64,000 nucleotides of DNA from Parapedobacter tibetensis (GCF_024643205.1 NZ_JAMKQJ010000006.1:248001-312000), one strand, 5' to 3'. Shown: positions 33,829 to 43,779, counted from the first letter of the stretch. Notes: generated by a model not told the origin, from the sequence alone. A program made the numbers and translations.

Positions 33829-34815
33829 TCAATTTTTTTTAAAACGTTTTTTTAACTGACTGAAACCTTTGACTACATATCTTTCCTTAAGTACATAGGA
33901 TAGATATGCGCAATATTCAATGATTTTGTGCGTACGTGACCGTTTTTTCCATTTGCTGTATACTGGATGGACCTTATGCTCAATCAACTTACTCCAGGCA
34001 GCACTACAGGCTTCAAACGTATAATCCTTTGCTATATCCCTGGAGTTGGCTATCAAAGCGGCATATAGCGACGGATCATTTTTCAATGTGATAAGATTGG
34101 CTATAAGCTCCGGCTCCTTGGAAACCCGAATGTAATCGTGGCCGGGCTTACCATTTTGCTCAAAGGCAGAATCGACCCCTCCAACAAATGGGATGCCTGC
34201 CAACCATGCATTTGTCATTTTTGTTCCGGGTTTATGGTCGAACCGCCTTTCCGAAAACTCCCTAATTCCTATTGCGATGTCAACAGTTGAATAATCGGCT
34301 CGGTCAGAAAAATCGGTATTATATAAAAAGTTTAATCCTTCGTTTTTAAGTGTTTCGAGTGTAGTGGAACTTAATTTAACGGTATTAGCTGGAGAGCCAA
34401 AAAAAGCAACATTTGAAATTTCATCCCGATGAGAATCCCGAGGTCTTAACCCGGGTTGCGGGTGATGCTTTATCCAAACTGATTTGGCGTTAATTTGGGT
34501 TTTATTCTGTACAACTTGCAGGTGTGCAAATGGCATGCTGCGGTAATCTGCACGTAGATAAACCGTAAAGAATTTGTGTGGTTTAATACCCGCAGCCATT
34601 ACGCCATAATAATGAACGATATTGATGGCACCCTCCTTGTAGGTATAACCTACAGATATATCGTGTCCTGCGAATTTTAACATCCGATATACAGCCCATG
34701 TCCAACTGTATCTGGAGCAAAGTTCCTCGCCATTGTCCCATTCAGTATCCACGAAACCTGAGATGGAATAGTCTTTCCGTCGATTGATTACGATATGGAT
34801 GGGGGTTTTTATCAT
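33829..34815 (-). CDS. Glycosyltransferase-like protein of unknown family
   Basis: 328 residues, soluble, basic C terminus (KERYVVKGFSQLKKRFKKN). I do not recognise a named family. The segment FDHKPGTKMTNAWLAGIPFVGGVDSAFEQNG (about 216-246) resembles the nucleotide-sugar side of GT-B enzymes, in which a K-x-N-A-x-x-x-G-x-P run binds the donor; AFFGSPANTVKLSS (about 138-151) could be a Rossmann strand-loop. It lies between a GT4 gene and the pyruvyl transferase gene (three bases away). Likely a divergent glycosyltransferase; less likely a modifying enzyme. Confidence 0.5.
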   Translation of the reverse strand: MIKTPIHIVINRRKDYSISGFVDTEWDNGEELCSRYSWTWAVYRMLKFAGHDISVGYTYKEGAINIVHYYGVMAAGIKPHKFFTVYLRADYRSMPFAHLQVVQNKTQINAKSVWIKHHPQPGLRPRDSHRDEISNVAFFGSPANTVKLSSTTLETLKNEGLNFLYNTDFSDRADYSTVDIAIGIREFSERRFDHKPGTKMTNAWLAGIPFVGGVDSAFEQNGKPGHDYIRVSKEPELIANLITLKNDPSLYAALIANSRDIAKDYTFEACSAAWSKLIEHKVHPVYSKWKKRSRTHKIIEYCAYLSYVLKERYVVKGFSQLKKRFKKN

Positions 34816-34818
34816 TGT

Positions 34819-35967
34819 TTACTTTGATTTGCTGTATGTCCAGATTTCTCCCCACATTTTTCTATTAATTGCTTTAATCTCTTGCTTTTTTTCCAACAGA
34901 TGTTGCCTTATAGCTGCATTTCTGCTATCGCCAAGGAAAGAAACCGTTTTTTCTACACTTTTTTCAAAATCATTATGGAGATCCAACACCATTTCGGATT
35001 GTCCAAAATCGTTAAACAAGAGCTTATATTTATGGCTCCAACTTGTCGCTAAACAAGGGACACCCTGTGTTAATGAACTCGCCACACCATGAAACCGCGA
35101 AGAGATAACAGCATACGATGCTCCAATGACACCCTTGATTTCTTTGGAATTTAATCCAGAAATAATAGGTAAGGAAAGCCCTAATTCATCATTGATTTGC
35201 TTGCATATGGCGAGGTCGCCTACGCCCTCGTGGTTCAACAAGAAAACTTCTTGACCTTTCTCTTTTGCGGCATCACAAACTTTCTTTACGAATTGAAAAT
35301 ATTGTTTAGGCTGTAAAGGCGAATGCGTAAACATTTTTTTGTTAGGGATAATGCATATCCTGTTCTTAATGAAATCATACTTGCTCGGTAAAGCACCATC
35401 CATTAATCCCGTAAAGTCGGTATACTGCCACACTTTATCGCTAGCAACACCTGCGCTCAGTAAATACTGCTTTGATGTTGGTTCCCTGGCGATTAATAAA
35501 TCGACGTAATGGTTTAATATGGCAGCGCATTCTCTACCATTTGATGTTTCGAAGGGGCCAAAGGCTTGCGGAAGCAAAATAATCTTTGTCCCATGTTTTT
35601 TCAGCGTCTTATAATATTTTTCTAACCTGGTTAAGAATTTGCCACTGTGGTTCCATTGGTCAGAAAATTGGAAACCACCAGCGTCCAATAACAAATGGAT
35701 TTTTTTAGCGGGATGGTACACGGAAAAGACGTCATAGTCATGTTTGAGGTTGAACCTTGAAAGGATTGCCTTGGGGTAACGCCAAAATGTCAACCAAAAT
35801 CTTCTCTTGATAGCTAAAGTAGTATCAATCTGGTCGACCGACCCAGCTGACGAATTATATACCACGCTGGCATTTGGATAACGATGTTCAATTTCCTTCA
35901 AAATCGAATAAAGCATTAATTCAGCGCCTTTATTCACGGTATTGGTGCCATCAATTTGAATTGTCAT
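34819..35967 (-). CDS. Polysaccharide pyruvyl transferase family protein
   Basis: 382 residues. N-terminal GTNTVNKGAELMLYSIL is the pyruvyl transferase (CsaB/WcaK) start, GGFQFSDQW the next landmark, and SRFHGVASSLTQGVPCLATSWSHKYKLLF (about 289-317) the C-terminal donor region. It would attach a pyruvate ketal from phosphoenolpyruvate to a sugar. Start and stop overlap with the nitroreductase-like gene (TAATG), so the two are made together. WcaK in the colanic acid locus is of the same family. Confidence 0.84.
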   Translation of the reverse strand: MTIQIDGTNTVNKGAELMLYSILKEIEHRYPNASVVYNSSAGSVDQIDTTLAIKRRFWLTFWRYPKAILSRFNLKHDYDVFSVYHPAKKIHLLLDAGGFQFSDQWNHSGKFLTRLEKYYKTLKKHGTKIILLPQAFGPFETSNGRECAAILNHYVDLLIAREPTSKQYLLSAGVASDKVWQYTDFTGLMDGALPSKYDFIKNRICIIPNKKMFTHSPLQPKQYFQFVKKVCDAAKEKGQEVFLLNHEGVGDLAICKQINDELGLSLPIISGLNSKEIKGVIGASYAVISSRFHGVASSLTQGVPCLATSWSHKYKLLFNDFGQSEMVLDLHNDFEKSVEKTVSFLGDSRNAAIRQHLLEKKQEIKAINRKMWGEIWTYSKSK

Positions 35968-36971
35968 TATACATTATATTTAATTACGTTTATGGGATGT
36001 TTTTTGATAGAAGAAGGGATGCCCCCTTTGGGATCTGCATATCCAACCGAGATTGCCATTACACAGCGTTCCCAAACGTTCAAGTGGAGGAAGTCTTTTA
36101 AGGCCTTGTTCCGTTCAGGGATATCACCCCAATTAATCATGCATGATGATAGTCCCAAGGTTTCAAGACTTAGTATGAAGTTCATGGCTGCCAGGGATCC
36201 GTCGATATAAATAACGTGCTTATCGCGGACATCGAAGTAGTAGCTCAAATCACCCACAACAAAAACCATCATTTGAATTTGATCTGCAAAGGATTCTGTA
36301 CCGATAGGTAAACGCGATGCAGTTTTCAACAGTTCTGGGTCATCTATGATTCGAAACATAAAAGGTTGCCTATTACAAGCACTTGGGGCCTGCAAGGCAA
36401 CAGCAACCGCTTTTTCGACCAACTCTCTTGGAACTTGTTGTTGGAGATAGTACCTAACCGATCTTCGCTTGATATTTAAATTAAGAAAATCAGTATGTGT
36501 TATCGTGTTTGGAGCGCGTTCCTCAGCTTTAAAGGTCCGATGGTTCGCTGGTTCTGAATCCTTTGCGCTTTCTAAAAATAAGGTTTCCGCTTGTTTTATC
36601 TTGGGCGTACTTTGTACCGTTTGGAAATATTGATTGAGTATGCCAAATGCCCATTGGGCGCTGCTTTTATCATGTCCTAAGGATGCAATTTTCTTAAATT
36701 GAACAACAGTTTCATGGATGTAGGATTCTGCAAAGTATGGCCTGGGATTTGGCGTGATCAATCCCTTTTCTATACGGTGGATATTCCGTCTTAATGTACT
36801 GATATTCCCCGAGCTGGAACTCGACTGATACATTTTTATACCTCGGAAAACCGCTATACTCTCGTCCTTAAACCTAGTTGTTATGAACAAATAATAAACG
36901 CTCTTCCCAATCGAAGAATTTTTGATTGTTCGAGCTACTTTTGCTCTGAACTTTCCTGGCAATAATTTCAT
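35967..36971 (-). CDS. Nitroreductase-fold protein of polysaccharide clusters
   Basis: 334 residues. The C-terminal half is a nitroreductase domain: IKRRSVRYYLQQQVPRELVEKAVAVALQAPSACNRQPFMF (about 168-207) is the FMN phosphate and ring region, and SLAAMNFILSLETLGLSSCMINW (about 264-286) the later FMN region. The N-terminal 150 residues are extra, with helical and basic character, and not part of the usual fold. Such proteins occur in surface-polysaccharide loci beside pyruvyl transferases. Whether it reduces a sugar intermediate or regulates the pyruvyl transferase is unknown. The stop overlaps the transferase start. Confidence 0.78.
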   Translation of the reverse strand: MKLLPGKFRAKVARTIKNSSIGKSVYYLFITTRFKDESIAVFRGIKMYQSSSSSGNISTLRRNIHRIEKGLITPNPRPYFAESYIHETVVQFKKIASLGHDKSSAQWAFGILNQYFQTVQSTPKIKQAETLFLESAKDSEPANHRTFKAEERAPNTITHTDFLNLNIKRRSVRYYLQQQVPRELVEKAVAVALQAPSACNRQPFMFRIIDDPELLKTASRLPIGTESFADQIQMMVFVVGDLSYYFDVRDKHVIYIDGSLAAMNFILSLETLGLSSCMINWGDIPERNKALKDFLHLNVWERCVMAISVGYADPKGGIPSSIKKHPINVIKYNV

Positions 36972-36996
36972 ATTTATGAGATTGATTTAATAACCA

Positions 36997-38463
36997 TCAA
37001 CTAACATTTACGACCTTTCCTTTCCGCAAGCCTTTGAATTGGTTGAATTGATTGATGATTTCGTCTTTCATCAACATCCAAACAGCACCTATATATGCAG
37101 CACCGACAACGGCAATGCATAGGATCGTATGCCAACCCATGATTTCCGATAGGACATAACCCATTGCCCCTGCGATAGCCGATGAAATCATCGGTACTTT
37201 CATGGCCTTTAAGAATTGGCCAGTACTGATTTGTAGGCTTAGCAGGTACTTAAATGTATACTGCGCTATAATAACCGCGATGATTTTGTTAAATAAAACC
37301 GCGAAGGCAGCGCCAATGACCCCCCAATTGACAATAAAAATATATAACGATGACATAAAAATGATGCCTTTGAAAACTTGTAATTTAAGCTCCAGTTTGG
37401 GACGACCCAGTCCACGGATTAAGACCGTGTTGCTATTTACCATCATGTGGAAGAATACAGAACAAGCCAGTATTTTTAACGGGGCTATGGAATCCTCCCA
37501 TTTGTCGCCAAAAAAGAAAATCACAATATCTCTTCCAAATAAGAGGAAGAGTACCATCAACGGGTAAACGGCGATGCTGTTATATTCAATTACTTTCAAA
37601 TACCATCCTCGGATAGCTGTTGGGTCATTCTGTTTCTTGCTATAGAACGGATACATCACGCTGTTCATCACAGACATGATTTTCGCCCTGAAAGAATCGG
37701 TCAGAACGAAAGCCAACGTATAAGCACCTAAGAGCTGGGCACTAAGCAATTTGCCAATGAGCAGATAATCGATATTATTGATGAGGTAACTAACGATATT
37801 GGTGCCCGTTGTATAAATGCCAAAACCGAATATATCCTTGAAGGCGACTTTATCCCAAATTAATTTAGGGAGCCATTTTGTTTTACGAAAATATTGGGGT
37901 GCAGCCATCAAAATTGTAATTACCGGCATTAGCGCCAGCGACCATACGCCCGCACCCAAGTATGCCATTAACAAGGCAATGAGGCCCGCAACGATACTGG
38001 AGATATTCTCAATCTTAGAGATGCTTTTGAAATCCATCCGCCTCACTAATTGAGCCTTGTTGACCAGATTGATCGGGCTAAGCAGAATTCCAATACTGAT
38101 AATGGGAATAAGCGTTCTTAATATGTCCTGTTTATAAAAAATGGCAGCAAAAGGAGCAATGATGAACGCCATGATAATAAACAGGCATACAGACAAACCT
38201 ACCCCCGTAGAAAAGGCGGTATAAAAATGTACAGGCTTTACATCTTCTTCACGTTTCTGAACCAATGCGGCCCCGATGCCTAAATCCGTCAATACTTGAA
38301 CAAAGCCGGTAAACACCGTTGCCATCCCAACTATGCCAAATTGCTCGGGGAACAAAAGTTTAGCAAGCAGGAGCTTAACAATGAATGAAAAGGATTGTTC
38401 GACAATCATTTTCACACTGCTCCAGAATATTCCTTGTGCAACTAATCGTTTATCGTTGTCCAT
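36997..38463 (-). CDS. wzx: Wzx flippase, MOP superfamily (WzxC-like)
   Basis: 488 residues with about twelve to fourteen hydrophobic helices. The start RLVAQGIFWSSVKMIVEQSFSF and LLAKLLFPEQFGIVGMA are typical of WzxC-like polysaccharide flippases, with GLGAALVQKREED-like residues (LGIGAALVQKREEDVKPVHF, about 62-81). It moves the undecaprenyl-linked repeat unit from the cytoplasmic to the periplasmic side before polymerisation. Only one Wzx is found in the locus. It is 16 bases downstream of gmd. Confidence 0.88.
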   Translation of the reverse strand: MDNDKRLVAQGIFWSSVKMIVEQSFSFIVKLLLAKLLFPEQFGIVGMATVFTGFVQVLTDLGIGAALVQKREEDVKPVHFYTAFSTGVGLSVCLFIIMAFIIAPFAAIFYKQDILRTLIPIISIGILLSPINLVNKAQLVRRMDFKSISKIENISSIVAGLIALLMAYLGAGVWSLALMPVITILMAAPQYFRKTKWLPKLIWDKVAFKDIFGFGIYTTGTNIVSYLINNIDYLLIGKLLSAQLLGAYTLAFVLTDSFRAKIMSVMNSVMYPFYSKKQNDPTAIRGWYLKVIEYNSIAVYPLMVLFLLFGRDIVIFFFGDKWEDSIAPLKILACSVFFHMMVNSNTVLIRGLGRPKLELKLQVFKGIIFMSSLYIFIVNWGVIGAAFAVLFNKIIAVIIAQYTFKYLLSLQISTGQFLKAMKVPMISSAIAGAMGYVLSEIMGWHTILCIAVVGAAYIGAVWMLMKDEIINQFNQFKGLRKGKVVNVS

Positions 38464-38479
38464 TTACAAGTTCGAATGA

Positions 38480-39577
38480 TTACCCAATCAAATGCTCCCA
38501 TTGTGTCTTATTGTCTTTACGGAAAATCTCCAGATCTGAAGCAACCATCTCGCTGCATAGTGATGCGAGATTATATTTGGGTTCCCAACCCAGTTTGGTT
38601 TTTGATTTCGTAGGATCCCCGATCAATAATTCCACTTCGGTGGGTCTGAAATATGCGGGATCCACAGACACAACTTCCTGCCCTATGGTTAAGGCAAAAT
38701 CAGGATTTGATACCGATTTGATAATCCCTTTTTCTTCCACCCCTTCGCCCGTAAACTCCACTTCCGCACCTACTTCACGAAAGGCCATTTTTACAAAATC
38801 CCTCACTGCGGTGGTGACGCCTGTAGCGATGACATAATCTTCGGGTTTTTCCTGCTGTAGGATCAGCCACATGGCCTCTACATAATCTTTGGCGTGCCCC
38901 CAATCTCTACGCGCACCCAGGTTGCCTAAAAACATTTTCTCCTGCAATCCCAGTGCAATTGCTGCCACGGCGCGGGTAATCTTGCGTGTCACGAACGTTT
39001 CCCCACGTAATGGACTTTCGTGATTAAACAGGATGCCATTACAGGCAAAAAGATTGTAGGCCTCCCGGTAGTTGACCGTAATCCAGTAGGCATATAATTT
39101 GGCCACTGCATACGGGCTTCGAGGGTAAAACGGCGTGGTTTCACTTTGCGGAACTGCTTGTACCAACCCGTATAATTCAGAGGTGGAGGCCTGATAAATC
39201 CGGGTTTTGCTTTCGAGTCCCAGTATACGGATGGCTTCCAGAATGCGCAGTGTACCAATACCATCTGCGTTGGCCGTATATTCCGGGGTATCAAAACTCA
39301 CTTTCACATGACTCATCGCCGCTAAGTTGTAGATTTCATCCGGCTGGGTCTCCTGGATGATGCGGATCAGGTTGGTGCTATCCGTCATATCGCCATAATG
39401 CAGTTTAAAATATACGTTTTCTGCATGTGGATCCTGATACAGGTGGTCTATCCGATCCGTATTAATTAGCGAAGAGCGGCGTTTCACTCCATGAACCATG
39501 TATCCTTTTCCTAATAATAATTCGGCAAGATAGGCTCCATCCTGTCCGTTGACGCCTGTGATTAATGCTGTTTTCAT
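38480..39577 (-). CDS. gmd: GDP-mannose 4,6-dehydratase
   Basis: 365 residues, extended short-chain dehydrogenase. ITGVNGQDGAYLAELL (about 6-21) is the NADP loop, GVKRRSSLINTDRI follows, and the active site is SELYG with PRSPYAVAKLYAYW (Tyr and Lys of YxxxK). RPTEVELLIGDPTKSKTKLGW near 310-331 is the standard C-terminal stretch. It converts GDP-mannose to GDP-4-keto-6-deoxymannose. The next gene, fcl, completes GDP-L-fucose synthesis. A GDP-mannose pyrophosphorylase is not in the window. Confidence 0.96.
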   Translation of the reverse strand: MKTALITGVNGQDGAYLAELLLGKGYMVHGVKRRSSLINTDRIDHLYQDPHAENVYFKLHYGDMTDSTNLIRIIQETQPDEIYNLAAMSHVKVSFDTPEYTANADGIGTLRILEAIRILGLESKTRIYQASTSELYGLVQAVPQSETTPFYPRSPYAVAKLYAYWITVNYREAYNLFACNGILFNHESPLRGETFVTRKITRAVAAIALGLQEKMFLGNLGARRDWGHAKDYVEAMWLILQQEKPEDYVIATGVTTAVRDFVKMAFREVGAEVEFTGEGVEEKGIIKSVSNPDFALTIGQEVVSVDPAYFRPTEVELLIGDPTKSKTKLGWEPKYNLASLCSEMVASDLEIFRKDNKTQWEHLIG

Positions 39578-39620
39578 ATGCTGTGTTGTTATGTTGTGGG
39601 TATTAGGTATTGCAATTCAT

Positions 39621-40559
39621 TTAACGCATGGCAAATTCATTTCTTAAAAAATCCTGGTAGGCCAAGGCGATGCCCTCTTCGAGGGTGGTTTTGTGTTGCC
39701 AGCCCAACCGGTGTAATTTCAATACATCCATCAGTTTGCGGGGAGTACCATCGGGCTTACTGGTATCAAATACCAGTTCACCTTCATAACCGACCACCGC
39801 TTTAATCAGCTCGGCCAACTCCCGGATACTGAGGTCCTCCCCGGTGCCAATGTTGACCAATTCCCGTCCGCTATAGGTATCCATCAGGAATACGCAAGCT
39901 TCTGCTAAATCATCGGCATAGAGAAACTCGCGTTTGGGAGTGCCGCTGCCCCAGATGGTTACCGAAGAGGCCCCTTCCTGTTTTGCCTCATGGAAGCGAC
40001 GGATCAGCGCCGGCAGCACATGCGAATTCTCCGGATGGTAATTGTCACCAATCCCATATAGGTTAGTAGGCATTACGCTGATGAAATCATCCCCATATTG
40101 ATCATGGTAAGCTTCGCAGAGCTTGATGCCCGCTATTTTTGCGATGGCATACGGTTCATTGGTTTCTTCCAAAGGCCCCGTGAGCAGGTATGTTTCCTTC
40201 AGGGGTTGCGGTGCCATTTTGGGATAAATGCAACTGCTGCCTAGAAACATTAGTTTTTTAACGTTGAACTGATGTGCAGCATGGATGACATTGGCTTCCA
40301 TAATGAGGTTTTCATAGATGAAATCTGCCCTGTAGGTATTGTTGGCTAGGATGCCACCCACTTTCGCTGCTGCTAAAAACACGTATTCTGGCTGTTCGGC
40401 AGCGAAAAATTGCTGTACCGCTTGTTGATTGCGGAGATCAAGTGATGCTGATGTTTGCAAAACCAGGTTGGTGTAGCCTCGTTCCTCCAGTTGACGCTTG
40501 ATGGCACTGCCTACCATGCCACGGTGTCCTGCGATGTATATTTTGCTATTAGTATTCAC
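39621..40559 (-). CDS. fcl: GDP-L-fucose synthase
   Basis: 312 residues, epimerase/reductase of the SDR family. IYIAGHRGMVGSAIKRQLE is the NADP loop; LGSSCIYPKMAPQPL holds the catalytic serine and cysteine region and PYAIAKIAGIKLCEAY the YxxxK pair. WGSGTPKREFLYADDLAEA is typical of WcaG. It epimerises C3/C5 and reduces C4 of the Gmd product with NADPH to give GDP-L-fucose. A 43-base gap separates it from gmd. This pair is direct evidence that the polymer contains fucose or a derivative. Confidence 0.96.
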   Translation of the reverse strand: MNTNSKIYIAGHRGMVGSAIKRQLEERGYTNLVLQTSASLDLRNQQAVQQFFAAEQPEYVFLAAAKVGGILANNTYRADFIYENLIMEANVIHAAHQFNVKKLMFLGSSCIYPKMAPQPLKETYLLTGPLEETNEPYAIAKIAGIKLCEAYHDQYGDDFISVMPTNLYGIGDNYHPENSHVLPALIRRFHEAKQEGASSVTIWGSGTPKREFLYADDLAEACVFLMDTYSGRELVNIGTGEDLSIRELAELIKAVVGYEGELVFDTSKPDGTPRKLMDVLKLHRLGWQHKTTLEEGIALAYQDFLRNEFAMR

Positions 40560-40584
40560 GTTGGTAGATTATTATTTTAGTTTG

Positions 40585-42948
40585 TTATCGTTTTTTTCGA
40601 AATGGCCACCACCATCGTTTACGATGGTTTTCGGCATCCTCCCCATAGCTCCCATATCCAGGGCCATAGCCATACCCACCCTTGGACTTCATGTCATTTA
40701 TAAGCAAGGCTATCTGTTTCATTTTTTGGTTACGATACAGGCTTTCCGGTATAGCCAGTTGGTTCTTGTGTGTGAACCCGCGTCGTACTAAATACAATGT
40801 TAAGTCAGCATGATCGCTGAGTAACTGGGCATCGGTAACCAACCCTACGGGCGGAGCATCGATGATGATGTAGTCAAATTCCTTTTTCATGTAAGTCATC
40901 AACTCATCCATGCGATTACTGAGAATGGTTTCTGCCGGATTTGGAGGGATGGGGCCAGAACTGATGATGAATAAGCCCTCGTGTATCCCGGAAGGTTTGA
41001 TAATGTCCGCTGGAGCAAGTGATTGGGTGATTACATAGTTTGTATAACCGAAATCATTGGTGATGTTGAGTTTTGTCGAGAGATTGGGTTTGCGTAAGTC
41101 CATTTCCATCACCACTACTTTCTTTTTTGAAATGGCAAAGATCATGGCCATATTCAACGCTACGAAAGACTTCCCTTCGCCACTCATACTGGAAGTAAGT
41201 AAGATGGTTTTCCGATTCGGATCGTTCAAGTAAAAAGCTAGGTTGGTGCGCAATGAACGGAACTGTTCGGCAATGGCCGAGCGGGAATTCCAACCTACGA
41301 CCAGCGTTTCCTTTGACGGGCTGTGGCTGATCTCGCCAGCCACAGGCACCTGCGTATACCGAGTGATGTCCTCTACGGTGTGGACACGTGTGTTGAGTAA
41401 ATTGCGGAGATAGATTATGATGAAAGGAACGGCCAAGCCAATCAGCAATCCAACCAATAAGGTCGTTGAGCGTCTCGGACTGAATGGGTGTGCAGCCACC
41501 TTGGGGGGGTCAATGACCCGGCTATTGGAAATATTGGCCGTTTTGCTGATGGCCGTTTCTTCTCTTTTCTGCAATAGGTATACATACAATTCTTGCTTGA
41601 TTTGTTGTTGCCGGGTCAAATCCAAGTACTTACGTTCCGTGGCTGGAATACTCGTCACCTCGGATTCCAACTGTCCGGTTTTTCGTTCCAAGTCATTACG
41701 GATAATCTCCAGGCGGTTTTGCGTGTTATTCATGTTGGCAAGCATATCGGCACGCAAATTTGATAGTTGTTTGTTCAGGTTCTGGATGGACGGGTTGTCA
41801 GGCGTGGCACTCAACAAACGTCGGTCCCTGTCCAGTAGCAAGGTATTATACCGTTCCACCAGCGAATTGAAAATCATATCGTTCGGCAAGATAGCGATGG
41901 GGAGCACACGTTCATTCGCTTCGTCCAGTAAATACGCTTTGAGATTGGCCATGATGTTCAACTGGGTTTCCACTTCGGCCAGCTCTTTGATATAATCGCT
42001 GGAGTTTTGGAGTAATAATTGAGACTGCGTATTCATATCTGCCAGTTGCCGCGATTGACGGAACGTTTCGATATCGCCCTCCACATCTCCCAATTCCTGA
42101 CCCACAAATACAAGTCGGGTTTCAATAAATGAAATGGTACTGTCGGCAATGGTGTTCTTGGCTTTTAGGTTATTCTCCGTATAGGTCCGAATAATCGTGC
42201 GTAAAATCTCTTCGCCTTTATCCTTTAACGGATACTCAAACGCTAGGCTGATAATGGAAACCAGTTTATTATTAACGGCCACCGAAAGACGTCCCATATA
42301 TTCATTGACACGGGAATCCAGCGATACTACCTGGAATTTATAAGGCTTATCCTCCAACAATATATCTGCATTGCGGGTGATCAGGACAGTCCCCAGGCCG
42401 GGAAGGTCAAATGGCTGGTTGAAAATGGCCTCCTGTTCAAAGCCATCTCGTGTAATCAAGATGTTCTCCCCCTCGGTACGTGTGAGGTAAAAAGTTCCCC
42501 CCCTTAGGCTGTCGGTCTGGAGTAGGGAGACATGAAAAGGCGGCCGGAAAATTTCCACATCCCGTATGTTCCCCGGTAGGTAATAATTAACCTGGGCATT
42601 GAGTTTTTGAACCACCTGTTCCATGAGGTACCTGGTTTTCAGGATCTCCGCTTCGTTATCCACGGAGCTAACCCCACCAAAAAGGTTGTTGAAATCGCCC
42701 ATGAACGCTCCTTGTCCCGAGGTAGACGAACCTTTCTCCCCATCCGTAACCAGCACCTTTGCATTGATTCTATATTGCGGGGTGCTGTAACGTAATTTCA
42801 AGAAGGCAATTGCCAGACCAATAAAGCCACATAGTGCAAACCAATACCAATTGGATAATAGCTTACCTAAAAACTCGATTAGCCCCTTGTTGTCGTCTTG
42901 TGTTTCAAGCTCAAAATCCTCTTCCAGCCTCTCCTTCATATCTATCAA
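40585..42948 (-). CDS. wzc: Wzc-type polysaccharide co-polymerase and tyrosine kinase
   Basis: 787 residues. Two membrane helices (about 30-50 and 490-515) flank a long periplasmic region with coiled-coil character (about 265-460). The cytoplasmic kinase has Walker A SSMSGEGKSFVALN (K593), Walker A' VVVMEMDLRKPNL and Walker B DYIIIDAPPVGLVTDA. The C terminus has a tyrosine cluster in GGYGYGPGYGSYG, the expected autophosphorylation sites. It controls polymer length and export with Wza. The protein could also start at codon 4. Eighteen bases separate it from the wza stop. Confidence 0.92.
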   Translation of the reverse strand: MIDMKERLEEDFELETQDDNKGLIEFLGKLLSNWYWFALCGFIGLAIAFLKLRYSTPQYRINAKVLVTDGEKGSSTSGQGAFMGDFNNLFGGVSSVDNEAEILKTRYLMEQVVQKLNAQVNYYLPGNIRDVEIFRPPFHVSLLQTDSLRGGTFYLTRTEGENILITRDGFEQEAIFNQPFDLPGLGTVLITRNADILLEDKPYKFQVVSLDSRVNEYMGRLSVAVNNKLVSIISLAFEYPLKDKGEEILRTIIRTYTENNLKAKNTIADSTISFIETRLVFVGQELGDVEGDIETFRQSRQLADMNTQSQLLLQNSSDYIKELAEVETQLNIMANLKAYLLDEANERVLPIAILPNDMIFNSLVERYNTLLLDRDRRLLSATPDNPSIQNLNKQLSNLRADMLANMNNTQNRLEIIRNDLERKTGQLESEVTSIPATERKYLDLTRQQQIKQELYVYLLQKREETAISKTANISNSRVIDPPKVAAHPFSPRRSTTLLVGLLIGLAVPFIIIYLRNLLNTRVHTVEDITRYTQVPVAGEISHSPSKETLVVGWNSRSAIAEQFRSLRTNLAFYLNDPNRKTILLTSSMSGEGKSFVALNMAMIFAISKKKVVVMEMDLRKPNLSTKLNITNDFGYTNYVITQSLAPADIIKPSGIHEGLFIISSGPIPPNPAETILSNRMDELMTYMKKEFDYIIIDAPPVGLVTDAQLLSDHADLTLYLVRRGFTHKNQLAIPESLYRNQKMKQIALLINDMKSKGGYGYGPGYGSYGEDAENHRKRWWWPFRKKR

Positions 42949-42966
42949 TCTGTGTTTATATTATAA

Positions 42967-43779
42967 TTATAAAAGCCTCGAAATGACCAATGTCAAAATA
43001 GAAACCACGGTAGCCGCAATGGAGATGGCTTGTGTACGTGCAGCGTTGGTTGATGCTATCTTGCCCTTGCCCGGTTCGACATAAATGACATCATTCTGTT
43101 TTAGGTAGAAGTAGGGTGAATTAAAGATGTCTTGAGAATTTAAATTAAAACGGATGAACTCTTTCTCTCCATTGTTTTCACGTACCAACAGTATATTGTC
43201 CCGTTTGCCGTGAATGGTGAGATCGCCGGCCATTCCCAAGACATCCAGTATGGTTACTTTTTCGTTGGGTACGGTATAGGTAGCCGGTTTTGCTACTTCA
43301 CCGATTACCGTTATTTTGAAATTGGAGAATCGTACTTGTACTGTGGGGTCGTTGAAATATCGCGATGCATCTTTGGTGATGCGGCGGCGTACTTCCGAAG
43401 TGGTCAAACCTGCCACTTGCAGCCTGCCCAGTATGGGTATGGTGACTTGCCCCTCCTCATCCACCAAGTATCCACCTGGAGCGGCACCACTCATGGGCGT
43501 TGCTTGGCTTCCTGCATCTGAGGTGCCTCCTGAAAATTGATTGATGGCTGCCGTGGAACTCCCATCAAGGGTTTGGATGGTGATATGTAGGATGTCATCG
43601 ACTTGAATGATGGGTTCATGGTATTCTGGGAGTTTTACCCGAGGACTGTCCGGGGAGATGTCGCTAAAATAAACGGTTTCCTTCGTGGAAACACAAGCTG
43701 TAAAGCAGCAGGATAAAAAAAAGAGACAGGTGATAATACAATTCGATTTTTTGTTAATTTTTTTTCTCAACATAGACAT
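42967..43779 (-). CDS. wza: Wza-type polysaccharide export lipoprotein
   Basis: 270 residues with a lipoprotein signal ending FFLSCCFTAC (lipobox FTAC; C29 in this numbering). Poly_export region: HEPIIQVDDILHITIQTLDG (about 54-73), VDEEGQVTIPILGRLQVAGLTTSEV and the SLBB domain VTVIGEVAKPATY-like stretch (KITVIGEVAKPATYTVPNEKVTILDVLGMAGDL). A final helix (ARTQAISIAATVVSILTLVISRLL) would cross the outer membrane in the Wza octamer. It forms the outer-membrane channel with Wzc. An alternative start two codons in (MLRKK) is possible. Confidence 0.9.
   Translation of the reverse strand: MSMLRKKINKKSNCIITCLFFLSCCFTACVSTKETVYFSDISPDSPRVKLPEYHEPIIQVDDILHITIQTLDGSSTAAINQFSGGTSDAGSQATPMSGAAPGGYLVDEEGQVTIPILGRLQVAGLTTSEVRRRITKDASRYFNDPTVQVRFSNFKITVIGEVAKPATYTVPNEKVTILDVLGMAGDLTIHGKRDNILLVRENNGEKEFIRFNLNSQDIFNSPYFYLKQNDVIYVEPGKGKIASTNAARTQAISIAATVVSILTLVISRLL

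Noticed and set aside
41417..41995. Plus-strand 192-residue frame opposite wzc
   Set aside because: Antisense shadow of the Wzc coiled-coil region; no homology-like features.
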